Positions 6,368-12,160 of a stretch of 12,160 nt of DNA are shown in pieces; the stretch's first letter is position 1; each line of letters starts with the position of its first letter. The stretch is from Sphingomonas paucimobilis. GTDB lineage: Bacteria; Pseudomonadota; Alphaproteobacteria; Sphingomonadales; Sphingomonadaceae. The stretch spans positions 1 through 12,160 of the forward strand of contig CAMAQU010000030.1 in the NCBI GenBank assembly GCA_945860425.1, given 5' to 3'. The position numbers and the translations under genes were made by a program. The notes below the pieces were generated by a model, which was not told the origin of the DNA, did no database searches, and saw only the letters and a list, made by a program, of their open reading frames with translations.

Positions 6368-7404
6368 GATCTCTGCTCTCCGCGGATCCGTGCCACTAGC
6401 GCCTCAACATGCGCAATTGGCGTATCTGGCAAAATGCCATGGCCCAGGTTGAAAATATGGGGGCGGTCCTGAAAGGCGTCAATAATCCTTGTGATCGCCT
6501 GATCGAGCATGTCGCCGCCCGTAATCAGCGCTAAGGGATCCAAATTACCTTGAACCGGCAAATCCTTGGGGAGGTTGTTATGCGCCCAATTGGGATCAAC
6601 TGTCTCATCCAGACCGATCGCATCTGCACCGACTTCGCGCGCATAGGCAGGCAGCTTGCCGCCCGCACCCTTTGGAAAACCAATAACAACAGCATGGGGG
6701 TGGCGCGCCTTGAGTTTTGAAATAATCCGCACCGTCGGCGCAATCACCCATTGTTCAAACTGCTGTGGGCTGAGGCTTCCCGACCAGCTGTCGAACAATT
6801 GCACGGCATCCACACCTGCTTCAATTTGATCGGACAAATACTCAACCGTCAGGTCGGCAATAGCCGTGATAATCTCCCCAAAGGCTTTGGGGTCCCGATA
6901 GGCGAAGCGACGCGTCTCGGCCTGTTCGCGGCTACCCTGTCCCGCCACCATGTAGGTCGCAACCGTCCAGGGGCTTCCGGCAAAGCCCAAAAAGGTTGTT
7001 TGGGGGGGCAAGGCCGCTTTCACCTGACGCACCGTCTCAATCACCGGGGACAAACGCTCAGGCATGCGTTGAAGCGCGCTCAGACTTGTATCCAACAGCT
7101 TTGGGGCAAGCCGCGGGCCTTCACCCGTTTCAAACCAAAGGTCCTGGCCCAAAGCGTGCGGAATGACCAAAATGTCGGAAAAGAGAATGGCGCCATCAAA
7201 ACCGAACCGACGAATGGGCTGCATCGTGACTTCGGCCGCTGCGGCACTATCATGCACCAATTCCAGAAATCCGCCCTTTTCCGCCCGAAGCGCGCGATAT
7301 TCGGGCAGATAGCGTCCAGCTTGGCGCATGAGCCATAAAGGGAGGGTGTCGGTCTTCGTGCCTTTCAGCACGCTGAGCAAAGGCTTTGAAATTGGGGTCA
7401 TCAT
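6364..7404 (-). CDS. hemE: Uroporphyrinogen decarboxylase HemE
   Basis: 346 residues, full length. HemE removes four acetate carboxyl groups from uroporphyrinogen III to give coproporphyrinogen III in the cytosol. The signature RQAGRYLPEYR (27-37) carries the substrate-binding Arg residues, and FSDILVIPHALG (75-86) holds the catalytic Asp77. TYMVAGQGS and the C-terminal NLGHGILPDTP segment are also typical. Two ATGs stand together at 7404 and 7401. GGGGAGAG immediately upstream is better spaced for the second, so the true start may be 7401. hemJ follows with a 4-bp overlap. The gene is divergent from the PDRP gene across the 298-bp putative origin; in Caulobacter hemE likewise borders the origin and its promoter lies inside it. 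A G7 run (7002-7008, plus strand) encodes a Pro-Pro pair and is not obviously functional. Confidence 0.98.
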   Translation of the reverse strand: MMTPISKPLLSVLKGTKTDTLPLWLMRQAGRYLPEYRALRAEKGGFLELVHDSAAAAEVTMQPIRRFGFDGAILFSDILVIPHALGQDLWFETGEGPRLAPKLLDTSLSALQRMPERLSPVIETVRQVKAALPPQTTFLGFAGSPWTVATYMVAGQGSREQAETRRFAYRDPKAFGEIITAIADLTVEYLSDQIEAGVDAVQLFDSWSGSLSPQQFEQWVIAPTVRIISKLKARHPHAVVIGFPKGAGGKLPAYAREVGADAIGLDETVDPNWAHNNLPKDLPVQGNLDPLALITGGDMLDQAITRIIDAFQDRPHIFNLGHGILPDTPIAHVEALVARIRGEQRS

Positions 7405-7507
7405 GCTCTCCCCCTATTCAATAATTAAAGACTCTGAAAGGTTGTAGATGATTGTTGGTCGCTTGGAGGTGGGAATAAAGTTGCTCAGCGGCTTTTACCC
7501 CCAACTT

Positions 7508-7540
7508 GACTCTCTCCCCTCTGCGATGCTGGCGAGAGTC
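7508..7540. repeat. Inverted repeat with GANTC in both arms
   Basis: GACTCTC (7508-7514) and GAGAGTC (7534-7540) are exact reverse complements with 19 bp between them. Each arm contains one GANTC site. A T5 run follows at 7544-7548, so a weak rightward terminator is conceivable, but the long loop argues against it. Confidence 0.4.
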
Positions 7541-7551
7541 GCCTTTTTCTG

Positions 7552-7574
7552 TCCCCATTATCCACAATTGGGGA
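7552..7574. repeat. Inverted repeat framing the perfect DnaA box
   Basis: TCCCCA (7552-7557) and TGGGGA (7569-7574) are exact inverted arms around an 11-bp core that starts with TTATCCACA, the consensus DnaA box (7558-7566). This places the strongest DnaA site of the window at the centre of a 23-bp dyad. Confidence 0.6.
7558..7566 (+). promoter_or_regulatory. DnaA box, perfect consensus
   Basis: TTATCCACA equals the high-affinity DnaA box. It lies in the middle of the hemE-PDRP gap. It is the only exact copy I found in the window. Confidence 0.85.
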
Positions 7575-7588
7575 TGATAAGGGCTCAA

Positions 7589-7597
7589 TGTTCATAA
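7589..7597 (-). promoter_or_regulatory. Weak DnaA-like box
   Basis: On the minus strand this reads TTATGAACA, one mismatch from TTATNCACA. It is 22 bp from the perfect box and in the opposite orientation. One-mismatch boxes are common by chance, so this alone is weak. Confidence 0.35.
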
Positions 7598-7680
7598 GCC
7601 TGTGGGCATTATTCCGTGAACGCGCTGAGATTGTCGGCCTTGCGCTTTTCAACGGCTTTCCGCTAGCCCTGTCCCCAGGC

Positions 7681-7689
7681 TTTTCCACA
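7681..7689 (+). promoter_or_regulatory. DnaA-like box just upstream of the PDRP gene
   Basis: TTTTCCACA fits the relaxed consensus TTWTNCACA. It ends 13 bp before the GTG start of the PDRP gene, where bound DnaA could affect that gene as well as the origin. It repeats the arrangement of the perfect box: a CTGTCCCCA element stands shortly upstream (7669-7677). Confidence 0.55.
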
Positions 7690-7702
7690 ACGGGCGAATG
7701 GC

Positions 7703-8521
7703 GTGTCTCGACTGCATCTTCACTTGGTTTCAGACTCAACGGGGGAGACTTTGGAAACCGTCGCCAAGGCCGCCTTGGCACAATTTGATGATGTCGAACC
7801 CGTAAGGCATTATTGGCCTATGGTGCGCACCCCGCGCCATGTCGATCGGATTATGGCCGACATTGCCCAGAACCCCGGTTTGGTTCTTTTCACAATTGTG
7901 AATGCAGACATTCGGGTGGCGTTGGAGCAACGCTGCACTGCACTTGGCTTGCCTTATGTGGGCGCAATTGATCCGGTGCTGCATGCTTTGTCCGAAGTGC
8001 TTGGCAAACCCCTTAAAGCCCGGCCCGGCCTCCAACATTTGTTGGACGACGCATATTTCGCACGTGTAGAGGCCATTCAGTTTACCATTGCCCATGATGA
8101 CGGCTTGAACTGGGAAAATTGGGAAGAGGCGGATATCATTCTCGCCGGTGTGTCGCGCAGTTCCAAAACACCTACCTCCATCTATCTTGCCAATCGCGGC
8201 TATAAGACGGCCAATATCCCGATCGTCTTAGAAAGTCCGCCGCCAGACTTGCTCTATCGCCTGCACAAGCCTTTGGTTGTTGGTCTGGTGACCAATCCGG
8301 AACGATTGGTGCAGATCCGCCGCAACCGTCTGCTCGCGTTGAATCAGGCGCCCGATACGGACTATGTCGATCAAGAGGCGGTCACGCGGGAAGTGGCATA
8401 CGCCCGGCGCATGTTTGCCGATAATGAATGGCCCGTCATCGACATGACGCGCCGCTCGATTGAAGAGGCGGCGGCCGCGATCATCAACCTTCATGGCGAA
8501 CGCAAGGGCGCCCCCGAATGA
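7703..8521 (+). CDS. Pyruvate, phosphate dikinase / PEP synthase regulatory protein (PDRP, DUF299)
   Basis: 272 residues. The family is a bifunctional Ser/Thr kinase and pyrophosphorylase that switches PPDK or PEP synthase off (ADP-dependent phosphorylation) and on (phosphate-dependent removal), so it sets flux between pyruvate and PEP. The family N-terminus LHLHLVSDSTGETLETVAKA (4-23) and the P-loop GVSRSSKTPTS (149-159) are clear, followed by the conserved ANIPIV and GLVTNPERL segments. The start is a GTG; no ATG in frame would keep the conserved N-terminus, and the Shine-Dalgarno is weak. This is the homologue of Rickettsia RP001, known as the neighbour of the Caulobacter origin. Its stop overlaps the maf start by ATGA. 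A DnaA-like box lies 13 bp upstream. Which dikinase it controls cannot be told from here. Confidence 0.95.
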   Translation: MSRLHLHLVSDSTGETLETVAKAALAQFDDVEPVRHYWPMVRTPRHVDRIMADIAQNPGLVLFTIVNADIRVALEQRCTALGLPYVGAIDPVLHALSEVLGKPLKARPGLQHLLDDAYFARVEAIQFTIAHDDGLNWENWEEADIILAGVSRSSKTPTSIYLANRGYKTANIPIVLESPPPDLLYRLHKPLVVGLVTNPERLVQIRRNRLLALNQAPDTDYVDQEAVTREVAYARRMFADNEWPVIDMTRRSIEEAAAAIINLHGERKGAPE

Positions 8522-9114
8522 CTCTGATCCTCGCGTCACAAAGCGCAGGTCGGCGGGCGCTGCTCACCCAAGCGGGGATATCGCATCAGGCCATGACGGC
8601 GCTCTGCGATGAAGAGACTGAAAAGGCGAAGCTGAAAGCAGCAGGCGTCGATGCGCACGCCCTCGCTTTGGGGTTGGCAGAGGCAAAAGCCCGCTCTGTT
8701 TCCTTGGAACGACCCGGCGATCTCATTCTAGGATGCGACCAGACATTGGCGCTGGACGATGGGCAGATGTTTGACAAAGCGCCGTCGCTGGCCGCGCTGG
8801 CAGAGCAGCTTGCCACTCTGTCGGGCCGCACGCACAGCTTGTTTGCGGCCATGGCCGTTGTTCGAGATGGAGCCGTTATCTGGTCTCATGTTGAAGAGGC
8901 GCGGCTGACGATGCGCCCGCTCTCATCGGAGTTCATCGTCGATTATCTAAACCAAGAGGGCGAAGGCCTATTGTCTGGCGTCGGCGGATATCGGATCGAA
9001 GGGCGCGGCATCCAGTTATTTGAGCGGGTCGAGGGCAATCACTTTACAATTATTGGCCTGCCGCTTTTGCCCCTCTTGGTTTTTTTGAGGGAAGCGGGAA
9101 TAGCACCGCAATGA
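8518..9114 (+). CDS. maf: Maf-family nucleoside triphosphate pyrophosphatase
   Basis: 198 residues, a typical length. Maf proteins hydrolyse non-canonical or methylated nucleoside triphosphates to monophosphates, cleaning the nucleotide pool; in Bacillus overproduction arrests septation. The N-terminal LASQSAGRRALLTQAG (5-20) contains the S-x4-R-R signature, GCDQTLAL (72-79) holds the catalytic Asp74-Gln75, and GYRIEGRGIQLFERVEGNHFTIIGLPL (157-183) is the C-terminal signature. The subfamily (YhdE for dTTP/UTP, YceF for 7-methyl-GTP) is unclear from inspection. Both ends overlap neighbours by ATGA, making it the second gene of a coupled chain from the PDRP gene to coaE. The same order is known next to the origin in Caulobacter. 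Confidence 0.95.
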   Translation: MTLILASQSAGRRALLTQAGISHQAMTALCDEETEKAKLKAAGVDAHALALGLAEAKARSVSLERPGDLILGCDQTLALDDGQMFDKAPSLAALAEQLATLSGRTHSLFAAMAVVRDGAVIWSHVEEARLTMRPLSSEFIVDYLNQEGEGLLSGVGGYRIEGRGIQLFERVEGNHFTIIGLPLLPLLVFLREAGIAPQ

Positions 9115-9923
9115 GCAGACCCTATGCCGAAGTGATTGGCGATCCCATCAGCCATTCCAAATCCCCGCTGATTCACGGATTCTGGCTCGAGGCACTCGGC
9201 CTTGAGGCAGACTATCGAGCGACGCATGTGACGCCGGACGCGCTGGCGGATTTCATAGCGCGCCGGGCGGATGATCCCGATTGGCGGGGGTGCAATGTCA
9301 CCTTGCCCCATAAAATTGCGGTGATGGATCATGTGGCTGATCCCGGCGATGTGCGGGCCAGCATTGGGGCGATGAACACCATTGCGCGCGATGATCAGGG
9401 CGGCCTGTTTGGCACCAACACGGATGCCGGGGGCTTTTACGGCCCGATTGCAGATTTGCCTTTGGCGGGTGCGCCTGTTGTTGTTGTTGGCACGGGCGGG
9501 GCTGCCCATGCTGTCCTCTTTGCTTTGTCTCGGGTCGGGGCTGGGCCAGTCACATTGCTCGCGCGGAACCCATTAAAGGGGGCTGCGCTCTTGGCACGAT
9601 TTGGCCTGAAGGGCGATGTTCGCCCTATAGAATCGGCAATTCCGCCCGCACAATTGCTGGTCAACACCACCTCGCTTGGCATGGTGGGGCAGCCCGCCTT
9701 CGCGCCCGACCTTTCCCCCCTACCCGAAGACGCTCTGGTCTATGATATTGTCTATGCGCCCTTGATGACGCCGCTGCTTCAGGCTGCCGACGCTCGGGAC
9801 CTTCAGATCGTAGATGGGTTGGACATGCTGGTCGGGCAGGCGGCCATTGCTTTTGAACTCTTCTTTGGGGCCGCGCCGCCGCGCGATCGGGATGAGGAGC
9901 TGCGCGAAAGGCTCTTGGCATGA
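9111..9923 (+). CDS. aroE: Shikimate dehydrogenase AroE
   Basis: 270 residues, full length. It reduces 3-dehydroshikimate to shikimate with NADPH, the fourth step towards chorismate and the aromatic amino acids. The shikimate-binding SHSKSP (14-19), catalytic Lys68 in NVTLPHK, Asn89 in GAMNT, and Asp105 in GTNTDAGGF are all present. The dinucleotide loop is GTGGAAHA (127-134). The NADPH 2'-phosphate motif usually written NRT is ARN here (151-153), keeping the key Arg. VNTTSLGM (184-191) and the C-terminal DGLDMLVGQA (235-244, Gln243) complete the pattern. A GTT triplet run at about 9475-9488 encodes the Val stretch 123-126. ATGA overlaps join it to maf and coaE. Confidence 0.97.
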   Translation: MSRPYAEVIGDPISHSKSPLIHGFWLEALGLEADYRATHVTPDALADFIARRADDPDWRGCNVTLPHKIAVMDHVADPGDVRASIGAMNTIARDDQGGLFGTNTDAGGFYGPIADLPLAGAPVVVVGTGGAAHAVLFALSRVGAGPVTLLARNPLKGAALLARFGLKGDVRPIESAIPPAQLLVNTTSLGMVGQPAFAPDLSPLPEDALVYDIVYAPLMTPLLQAADARDLQIVDGLDMLVGQAAIAFELFFGAAPPRDRDEELRERLLA

Positions 9924-10513
9924 TCCGCATTGGTCTCACCGGCTCCATTGGCATGGGAAAATCTGCTGTCTCGGCCATGTTTCGGCAGATGGGCGTCCCG
10001 GTGTTTGATGCCGATGCTGAGGTGCACAAGCTGCAAGGCCCCGGAGGCGCGCTTGTCGCGCGGATTGAGGCGAGCTTCCCCGGCACGACGGGTGCGCAGG
10101 GCGTTGATCGGCAAAAATTGGGCGCGGCCGTGCTGGGCAAGCCGGAGGAACTGCGCGCGTTGGAGCATGTCGTTCACCCGGCGGTCTTTCTTGCCCGGCA
10201 GGCCTTTTTGCGGCGCAATCGATCCCGCCCGATCGTGGTGTTGGACATACCCCTTTTGTTTGAAAAAGGGGGTGCGGCTCAGGCGGATGTGACGGTTGTT
10301 GTCTCTGCCCCCGCCTTTTTGCAGCGTCGCCGAGTGCTGCGTCGTAAGAATATGACGCCTGCGAAACTGGCCCATATCCGACATTTGCAGATCCCCGATC
10401 ATGTGAAGCGGCAGAAGGCCGACTTTGTCATTGAAACGGGCACATCCATGATGGCGACACGCGCCGAAGTGCGTCGCCTCATCGCTTGCCTTTCCCAAAG
10501 AAAGAGCCGATAG
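9920..10513 (+). CDS. coaE: Dephospho-CoA kinase CoaE
   Basis: 197 residues, normal length. It phosphorylates the 3'-hydroxyl of dephospho-CoA with ATP, the last step of coenzyme A synthesis. The P-loop is GSIGMGKS (8-15), followed by FDADAEVH (29-36), HP at 86-87, and the lid and core segment VVLDIPLLFEKG (106-117). The end carries KADFVIETGTS (167-177), the family's nucleotide-site strand. The ATG overlaps the aroE stop by ATGA. dnaQ begins 8 bp after its stop, so the same transcript probably continues. The product is cytosolic. Confidence 0.96.
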   Translation: MIRIGLTGSIGMGKSAVSAMFRQMGVPVFDADAEVHKLQGPGGALVARIEASFPGTTGAQGVDRQKLGAAVLGKPEELRALEHVVHPAVFLARQAFLRRNRSRPIVVLDIPLLFEKGGAAQADVTVVVSAPAFLQRRRVLRRKNMTPAKLAHIRHLQIPDHVKRQKADFVIETGTSMMATRAEVRRLIACLSQRKSR

Positions 10514-10521
10514 ATCTGCCA

Positions 10522-11241
10522 ATGCGTGAAGTCGTTTTTGATACCGAAACGACAGGGCTCAACGCCGCTTTAGGCGACCGGCTTGTTGAAATCGGATGTG
10601 TGGAACTGGTCAACCGGGTTGAGACTGGCCGGGTCTACCATGCCTATTATAATCCAGAACGACCCATGGCGCCTGAAGCCCAAGCGGTGCACGGCCTGTC
10701 GGACGCGTTCCTTGCGGATAAGCCGTTCTTTGGTGATTTGGTGGAGGATCTGCTCGACTTTATCGATGATAGCCCTTTGGTCGCGCATAATGCGTCCTTT
10801 GACTTTGCGTTTCTCAATGAGGAGCTGTCGCGGATCAACCGCCCAGACATTGCGCCCGCGCGGATGATCGACACCTTGTCATTGTCGCGGAGCAAATTTC
10901 CCGGCGCCAAGCATAGCCTGGATGCCCTGTGCACCCGCTTTGGCATTGATCGATCGCACCGGATTAAACATGGCGCGCTTCTTGACGCGCAATTGCTCGC
11001 CCAAGTTTATGTTGAACTCACCGGAGGCCGCCAAATTGGTTTGGGTCTGGCCGAGGCCCCTTTGACGGCGGACGTAGCCGATGACCTTGGCCGGTCTCTG
11101 ACGGCCAGCCGTCCTGCCCGCGCGGCCCGCCCGCACTCAGCGGATCCGGCAGAGATTGAGCGCCACCGCGCTTTCATCATGACACTCAGCGACCCTTTAT
11201 GGGGGCTGGGTGAAGATGAGGAGGGTCGCGCCCCCGCCTAA
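10522..11241 (+). CDS. dnaQ: DNA polymerase III epsilon subunit (3'-5' proofreading exonuclease)
   Basis: 239 residues from the ATG at 10522, 8 bp after the coaE stop. A TTG at 10486 would add 12 residues and overlap coaE, but the conserved protein starts at MREVVFDTETTG. This DnaQ-type DEDDh exonuclease removes misincorporated bases within Pol III. The active-site residues are visible: Asp7 and Glu9 in FDTETTG, Asp94 in AHNASFDFAFL, His150 and Asp155 in HGALLDAQLLA. VHGLSDAFL (57-65) is the usual ExoI-to-ExoII segment. The C-terminal tail (about 185-239) is Ala, Arg and Asp-rich and probably flexible; in E. coli it contains the clamp and alpha-binding parts. Its location beside the origin in the coaE-dnaQ pair is conserved in alphaproteobacteria. 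Confidence 0.96.
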   Translation: MREVVFDTETTGLNAALGDRLVEIGCVELVNRVETGRVYHAYYNPERPMAPEAQAVHGLSDAFLADKPFFGDLVEDLLDFIDDSPLVAHNASFDFAFLNEELSRINRPDIAPARMIDTLSLSRSKFPGAKHSLDALCTRFGIDRSHRIKHGALLDAQLLAQVYVELTGGRQIGLGLAEAPLTADVADDLGRSLTASRPARAARPHSADPAEIERHRAFIMTLSDPLWGLGEDEEGRAPA

Positions 11242-11276
11242 GTTGACGCTGGCCGTGTTGATGTTGGGAAAATCCT

Positions 11277-11288
11277 TCCTAGCTAGGA
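11277..11288. promoter_or_regulatory. 12-bp palindrome upstream of hpf
   Basis: TCCTAGCTAGGA is a perfect palindrome in the 66-bp dnaQ-hpf gap, 19 bp before the hpf ATG. It stands just before the Shine-Dalgarno AAGGAG (11295-11300). TTGACG at 11243-11248 could be a -35 element, but no clear -10 box follows. An operator for hpf is possible; chance cannot be excluded. Confidence 0.35.
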
Positions 11289-11307
11289 CAGTGAAAGGAG
11301 AGAAATT

Positions 11308-11883
11308 ATGGACATCCGTGTTTCAGGCCATCAAGTCGACACCGGGGGCGCTCTCCAGAGCCAAGTGAACGATCGGCTGCAGGCGATAGCGACCAAGTAT
11401 TTTTCCCGCGCGCACAGTGCCCATGCGACCTTCAGCAAAGGCCCGCATGATCATGGTTTTGTGTGCGATATTATTCTGCATGTCGTGCGCGGCGTGGTGC
11501 TCAAAGCATCCGCCAGCGCCCAAGAAGCGCGCTTTGCCCTGGATGGGGCGGCGGACAAAATTGAAAAGCAATTGCGCCGCTATAAGCGCCGCCTGCGGGA
11601 TGATCATGCTGGGCCAAATGTCGCACCCCCCGAAGATAATGCCGCCTATACCGTCTTTGAATCAACCCCCGATGACGTGCCTGATGCGGAGGATAATCCG
11701 ATTATCATCGCTGAAACGCGGGTCGATGTGCCGGACGCCAGCGTATCTGATGCCGTGATGATGCTTGATCTGCGGCACACAAACGCACTGCTGTTCCGCA
11801 ATGCGGCGACGGGCGTGTTCAACATGGTCTATCGGCGCAATGACGGCACAATTGGCTGGGTTGAGCCGCAGGCAAAGTCCTAA
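11308..11883 (+). CDS. hpf: Ribosome hibernation-promoting factor, long form (HPF)
   Basis: 191 residues, the long type. Domain 1 (about 1-98) is the S30AE/RaiA fold, beginning MDIRVSGHQVDTGGALQSQV and including the segment RFALDGAADKIEKQLRRYKRRL (75-96). A variable acidic linker (about 99-130) leads to the C-terminal dimerisation domain (about 133-188), with VMMLDLRHTNALLFRNAATG (150-169) and VYRRNDGTIGWVEP. Long HPF pairs two 70S ribosomes into inactive 100S dimers in stationary phase, by binding the decoding site and by dimerising through the tail. The AAGGAG 7 nt before the ATG is the best Shine-Dalgarno in the window. ptsN follows, matching the common proteobacterial hpf-ptsN pair that often follows rpoN. 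Here dnaQ precedes it and no rpoN is seen. Confidence 0.95.
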   Translation: MDIRVSGHQVDTGGALQSQVNDRLQAIATKYFSRAHSAHATFSKGPHDHGFVCDIILHVVRGVVLKASASAQEARFALDGAADKIEKQLRRYKRRLRDDHAGPNVAPPEDNAAYTVFESTPDDVPDAEDNPIIIAETRVDVPDASVSDAVMMLDLRHTNALLFRNAATGVFNMVYRRNDGTIGWVEPQAKS

Positions 11884-11954
11884 ACCTTTGCCCGGCTTGC
11901 CGTGACCGTTGTTTCTGCTAAACGCGCCGTCCAAAGTCTATATTTGGATCTTGC

Positions 11955-12160
11955 ATGACAGAGATCATATCCCTTTTGTCCCCCGGGGCTATTGCCGCCG
12001 GTGGCATGGTGAGTTCGTCAAAGGCGCTGTTCCAACTTTTGGGGCAGATGGCCGAACGCGAATATCATCTGAACGCGGGCGACGTCGTCGATAAGCTCGT
12101 CGAACGAGAACGTCTGGGCTCGACAGGCTTTGGCGGCGGTGTCGCGATTCCGCATGGCAA
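11955..12160 (+). CDS. ptsN: PtsN, nitrogen PTS enzyme IIA, 5' end only
   Basis: The first 68 codons are visible and the gene runs off the right edge. The ATG at 11955 begins MTEIISLLSPGAIAAGGMVS. The segment ERERLGSTGFGGGVAIPHG (50-68) is the signature of the fructose/mannitol-type EIIA domain, with His67 as the phosphorylation site. PtsN is the last step of the PtsP-PtsO-PtsN phospho-relay; it does not transport sugar but regulates processes such as potassium transport and nitrogen or carbon balance. It starts 71 bp after hpf, with only a weak GGA before the start. The 71-bp gap has no T-run terminator, so co-transcription with hpf is likely. Confidence 0.93.
   Translation, partial: MTEIISLLSPGAIAAGGMVSSSKALFQLLGQMAEREYHLNAGDVVDKLVERERLGSTGFGGGVAIPHG

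Larger units (their letters stand above)
7405..7702. other. oriC: Putative chromosomal replication origin (oriC)
   Basis: This 298-bp non-coding segment separates divergent hemE and the PDRP gene, the same neighbours that flank the Caulobacter origin. It contains a perfect DnaA box, TTATCCACA (7558-7566), a second box fitting TTWTNCACA, TTTTCCACA (7681-7689), and a one-mismatch box on the other strand, TTATGAACA (7589-7597). Four GANTC sites and a short AT-rich stretch (about 7415-7430) that might aid unwinding are also present. Genes on both sides mostly run outward. I saw no CtrA site of the form TTAA-N7-TTAA. Fewer boxes are seen than in many origins, and promoters for hemE and the PDRP gene must also lie here, so the call rests on synteny plus motifs rather than on box number. 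Confidence 0.78.
7430..7737. promoter_or_regulatory. Cluster of four GANTC (CcrM-type methylation) sites
   Basis: GANTC occurs at 7430-7434, 7508-7512, 7536-7540 and 7733-7737. About one would be expected by chance in 308 bp. CcrM, the cell-cycle DNA methyltransferase of alphaproteobacteria, methylates the A, and the hemi-methylated state after fork passage signals to promoters. The first site lies 26 bp upstream of hemE, and the last lies inside the PDRP coding region. Confidence 0.55.

Noticed and set aside
7002..7008. G7 run in hemE as a phase-variable tract
   Set aside because: hemE is an essential heme gene, the frame is intact, and seven bases are short for slippage switching.
7508..7548. 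GACTCTC/GAGAGTC repeat plus T5 as an intrinsic terminator
   Set aside because: The stem is 7 bp with a 19-nt loop, and no gene runs rightward into it; listed as a repeat instead.
7405..7702. CtrA binding site (TTAA-N7-TTAA) in the origin
   Set aside because: Only an isolated TTAA at 7425-7428; no second half at the right spacing.
7485..7781. 98-codon minus-strand reading frame across the hemE-PDRP gap
   Set aside because: It overlaps the clear PDRP start and has an Arg/Ser/Pro-rich sequence with no family look; the gap is better explained as origin and promoter DNA.
10486..10521. TTG-initiated 12-residue extension of DnaQ
   Set aside because: It overlaps coaE and precedes the point where family conservation begins; the ATG at 10522 is better.
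11243..11248. TTGACG as the hpf promoter -35
   Set aside because: No acceptable -10 hexamer at 16-18 bp; mentioned only as a possibility.

Overview
The window reads as ordinary chromosome of an alphaproteobacterium, most likely Sphingomonadales. The evidence is gene order and protein style: mnmG-mnmE, rho, hemJ-hemE, then PDRP-maf-aroE-coaE-dnaQ, plus a small DUF6489-type protein that I associate with sphingomonads. There are no rRNAs, tRNAs, CRISPR arrays, insertion sequences or phage genes. The special content is replication and segregation DNA: the gene order and short motifs indicate that this is the chromosomal origin region.

Left arm (1-7404), mostly leftward. It holds the 5' end of mnmG (cut by the window edge), a perfect 16-bp parS palindrome (210-225), mnmE, and a small DUF6489-type gene. 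A rightward two-gene unit follows: an O6-alkylguanine-DNA alkyltransferase and a dienelactone-hydrolase-like protein. Leftward genes then resume with a secreted DUF3298-like protein, a TerC-family membrane protein, rho, and hemJ overlapping hemE.

Centre (7405-7702). This 298-bp non-coding segment between divergent hemE and the PDRP gene carries a perfect DnaA box (TTATCCACA), a second DnaA-like box (TTTTCCACA), a weaker one, four GANTC (CcrM-type) sites and a short AT-rich stretch beside hemE. Caulobacter has its origin between hemE and the RP001 (PDRP) homologue, so this is the best oriC candidate. Genes on both sides mostly point away from it, and parS lies about 7.3 kb to its left.

Right arm (7703-12160), all rightward. 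PDRP, maf, aroE and coaE are chained by ATGA stop/start overlaps, and dnaQ follows coaE by 8 bp. Then come a long-form hibernation factor gene (hpf), with its own strong Shine-Dalgarno sequence and a 12-bp palindrome upstream, and the 5' end of ptsN, cut by the window edge. The unit mixes carbon-flux control, nucleotide house-cleaning, shikimate and CoA synthesis and proofreading next to the presumed origin.

I found no convincing new multi-gene system. The most valuable observations are the parS site and the fine structure of the putative origin.
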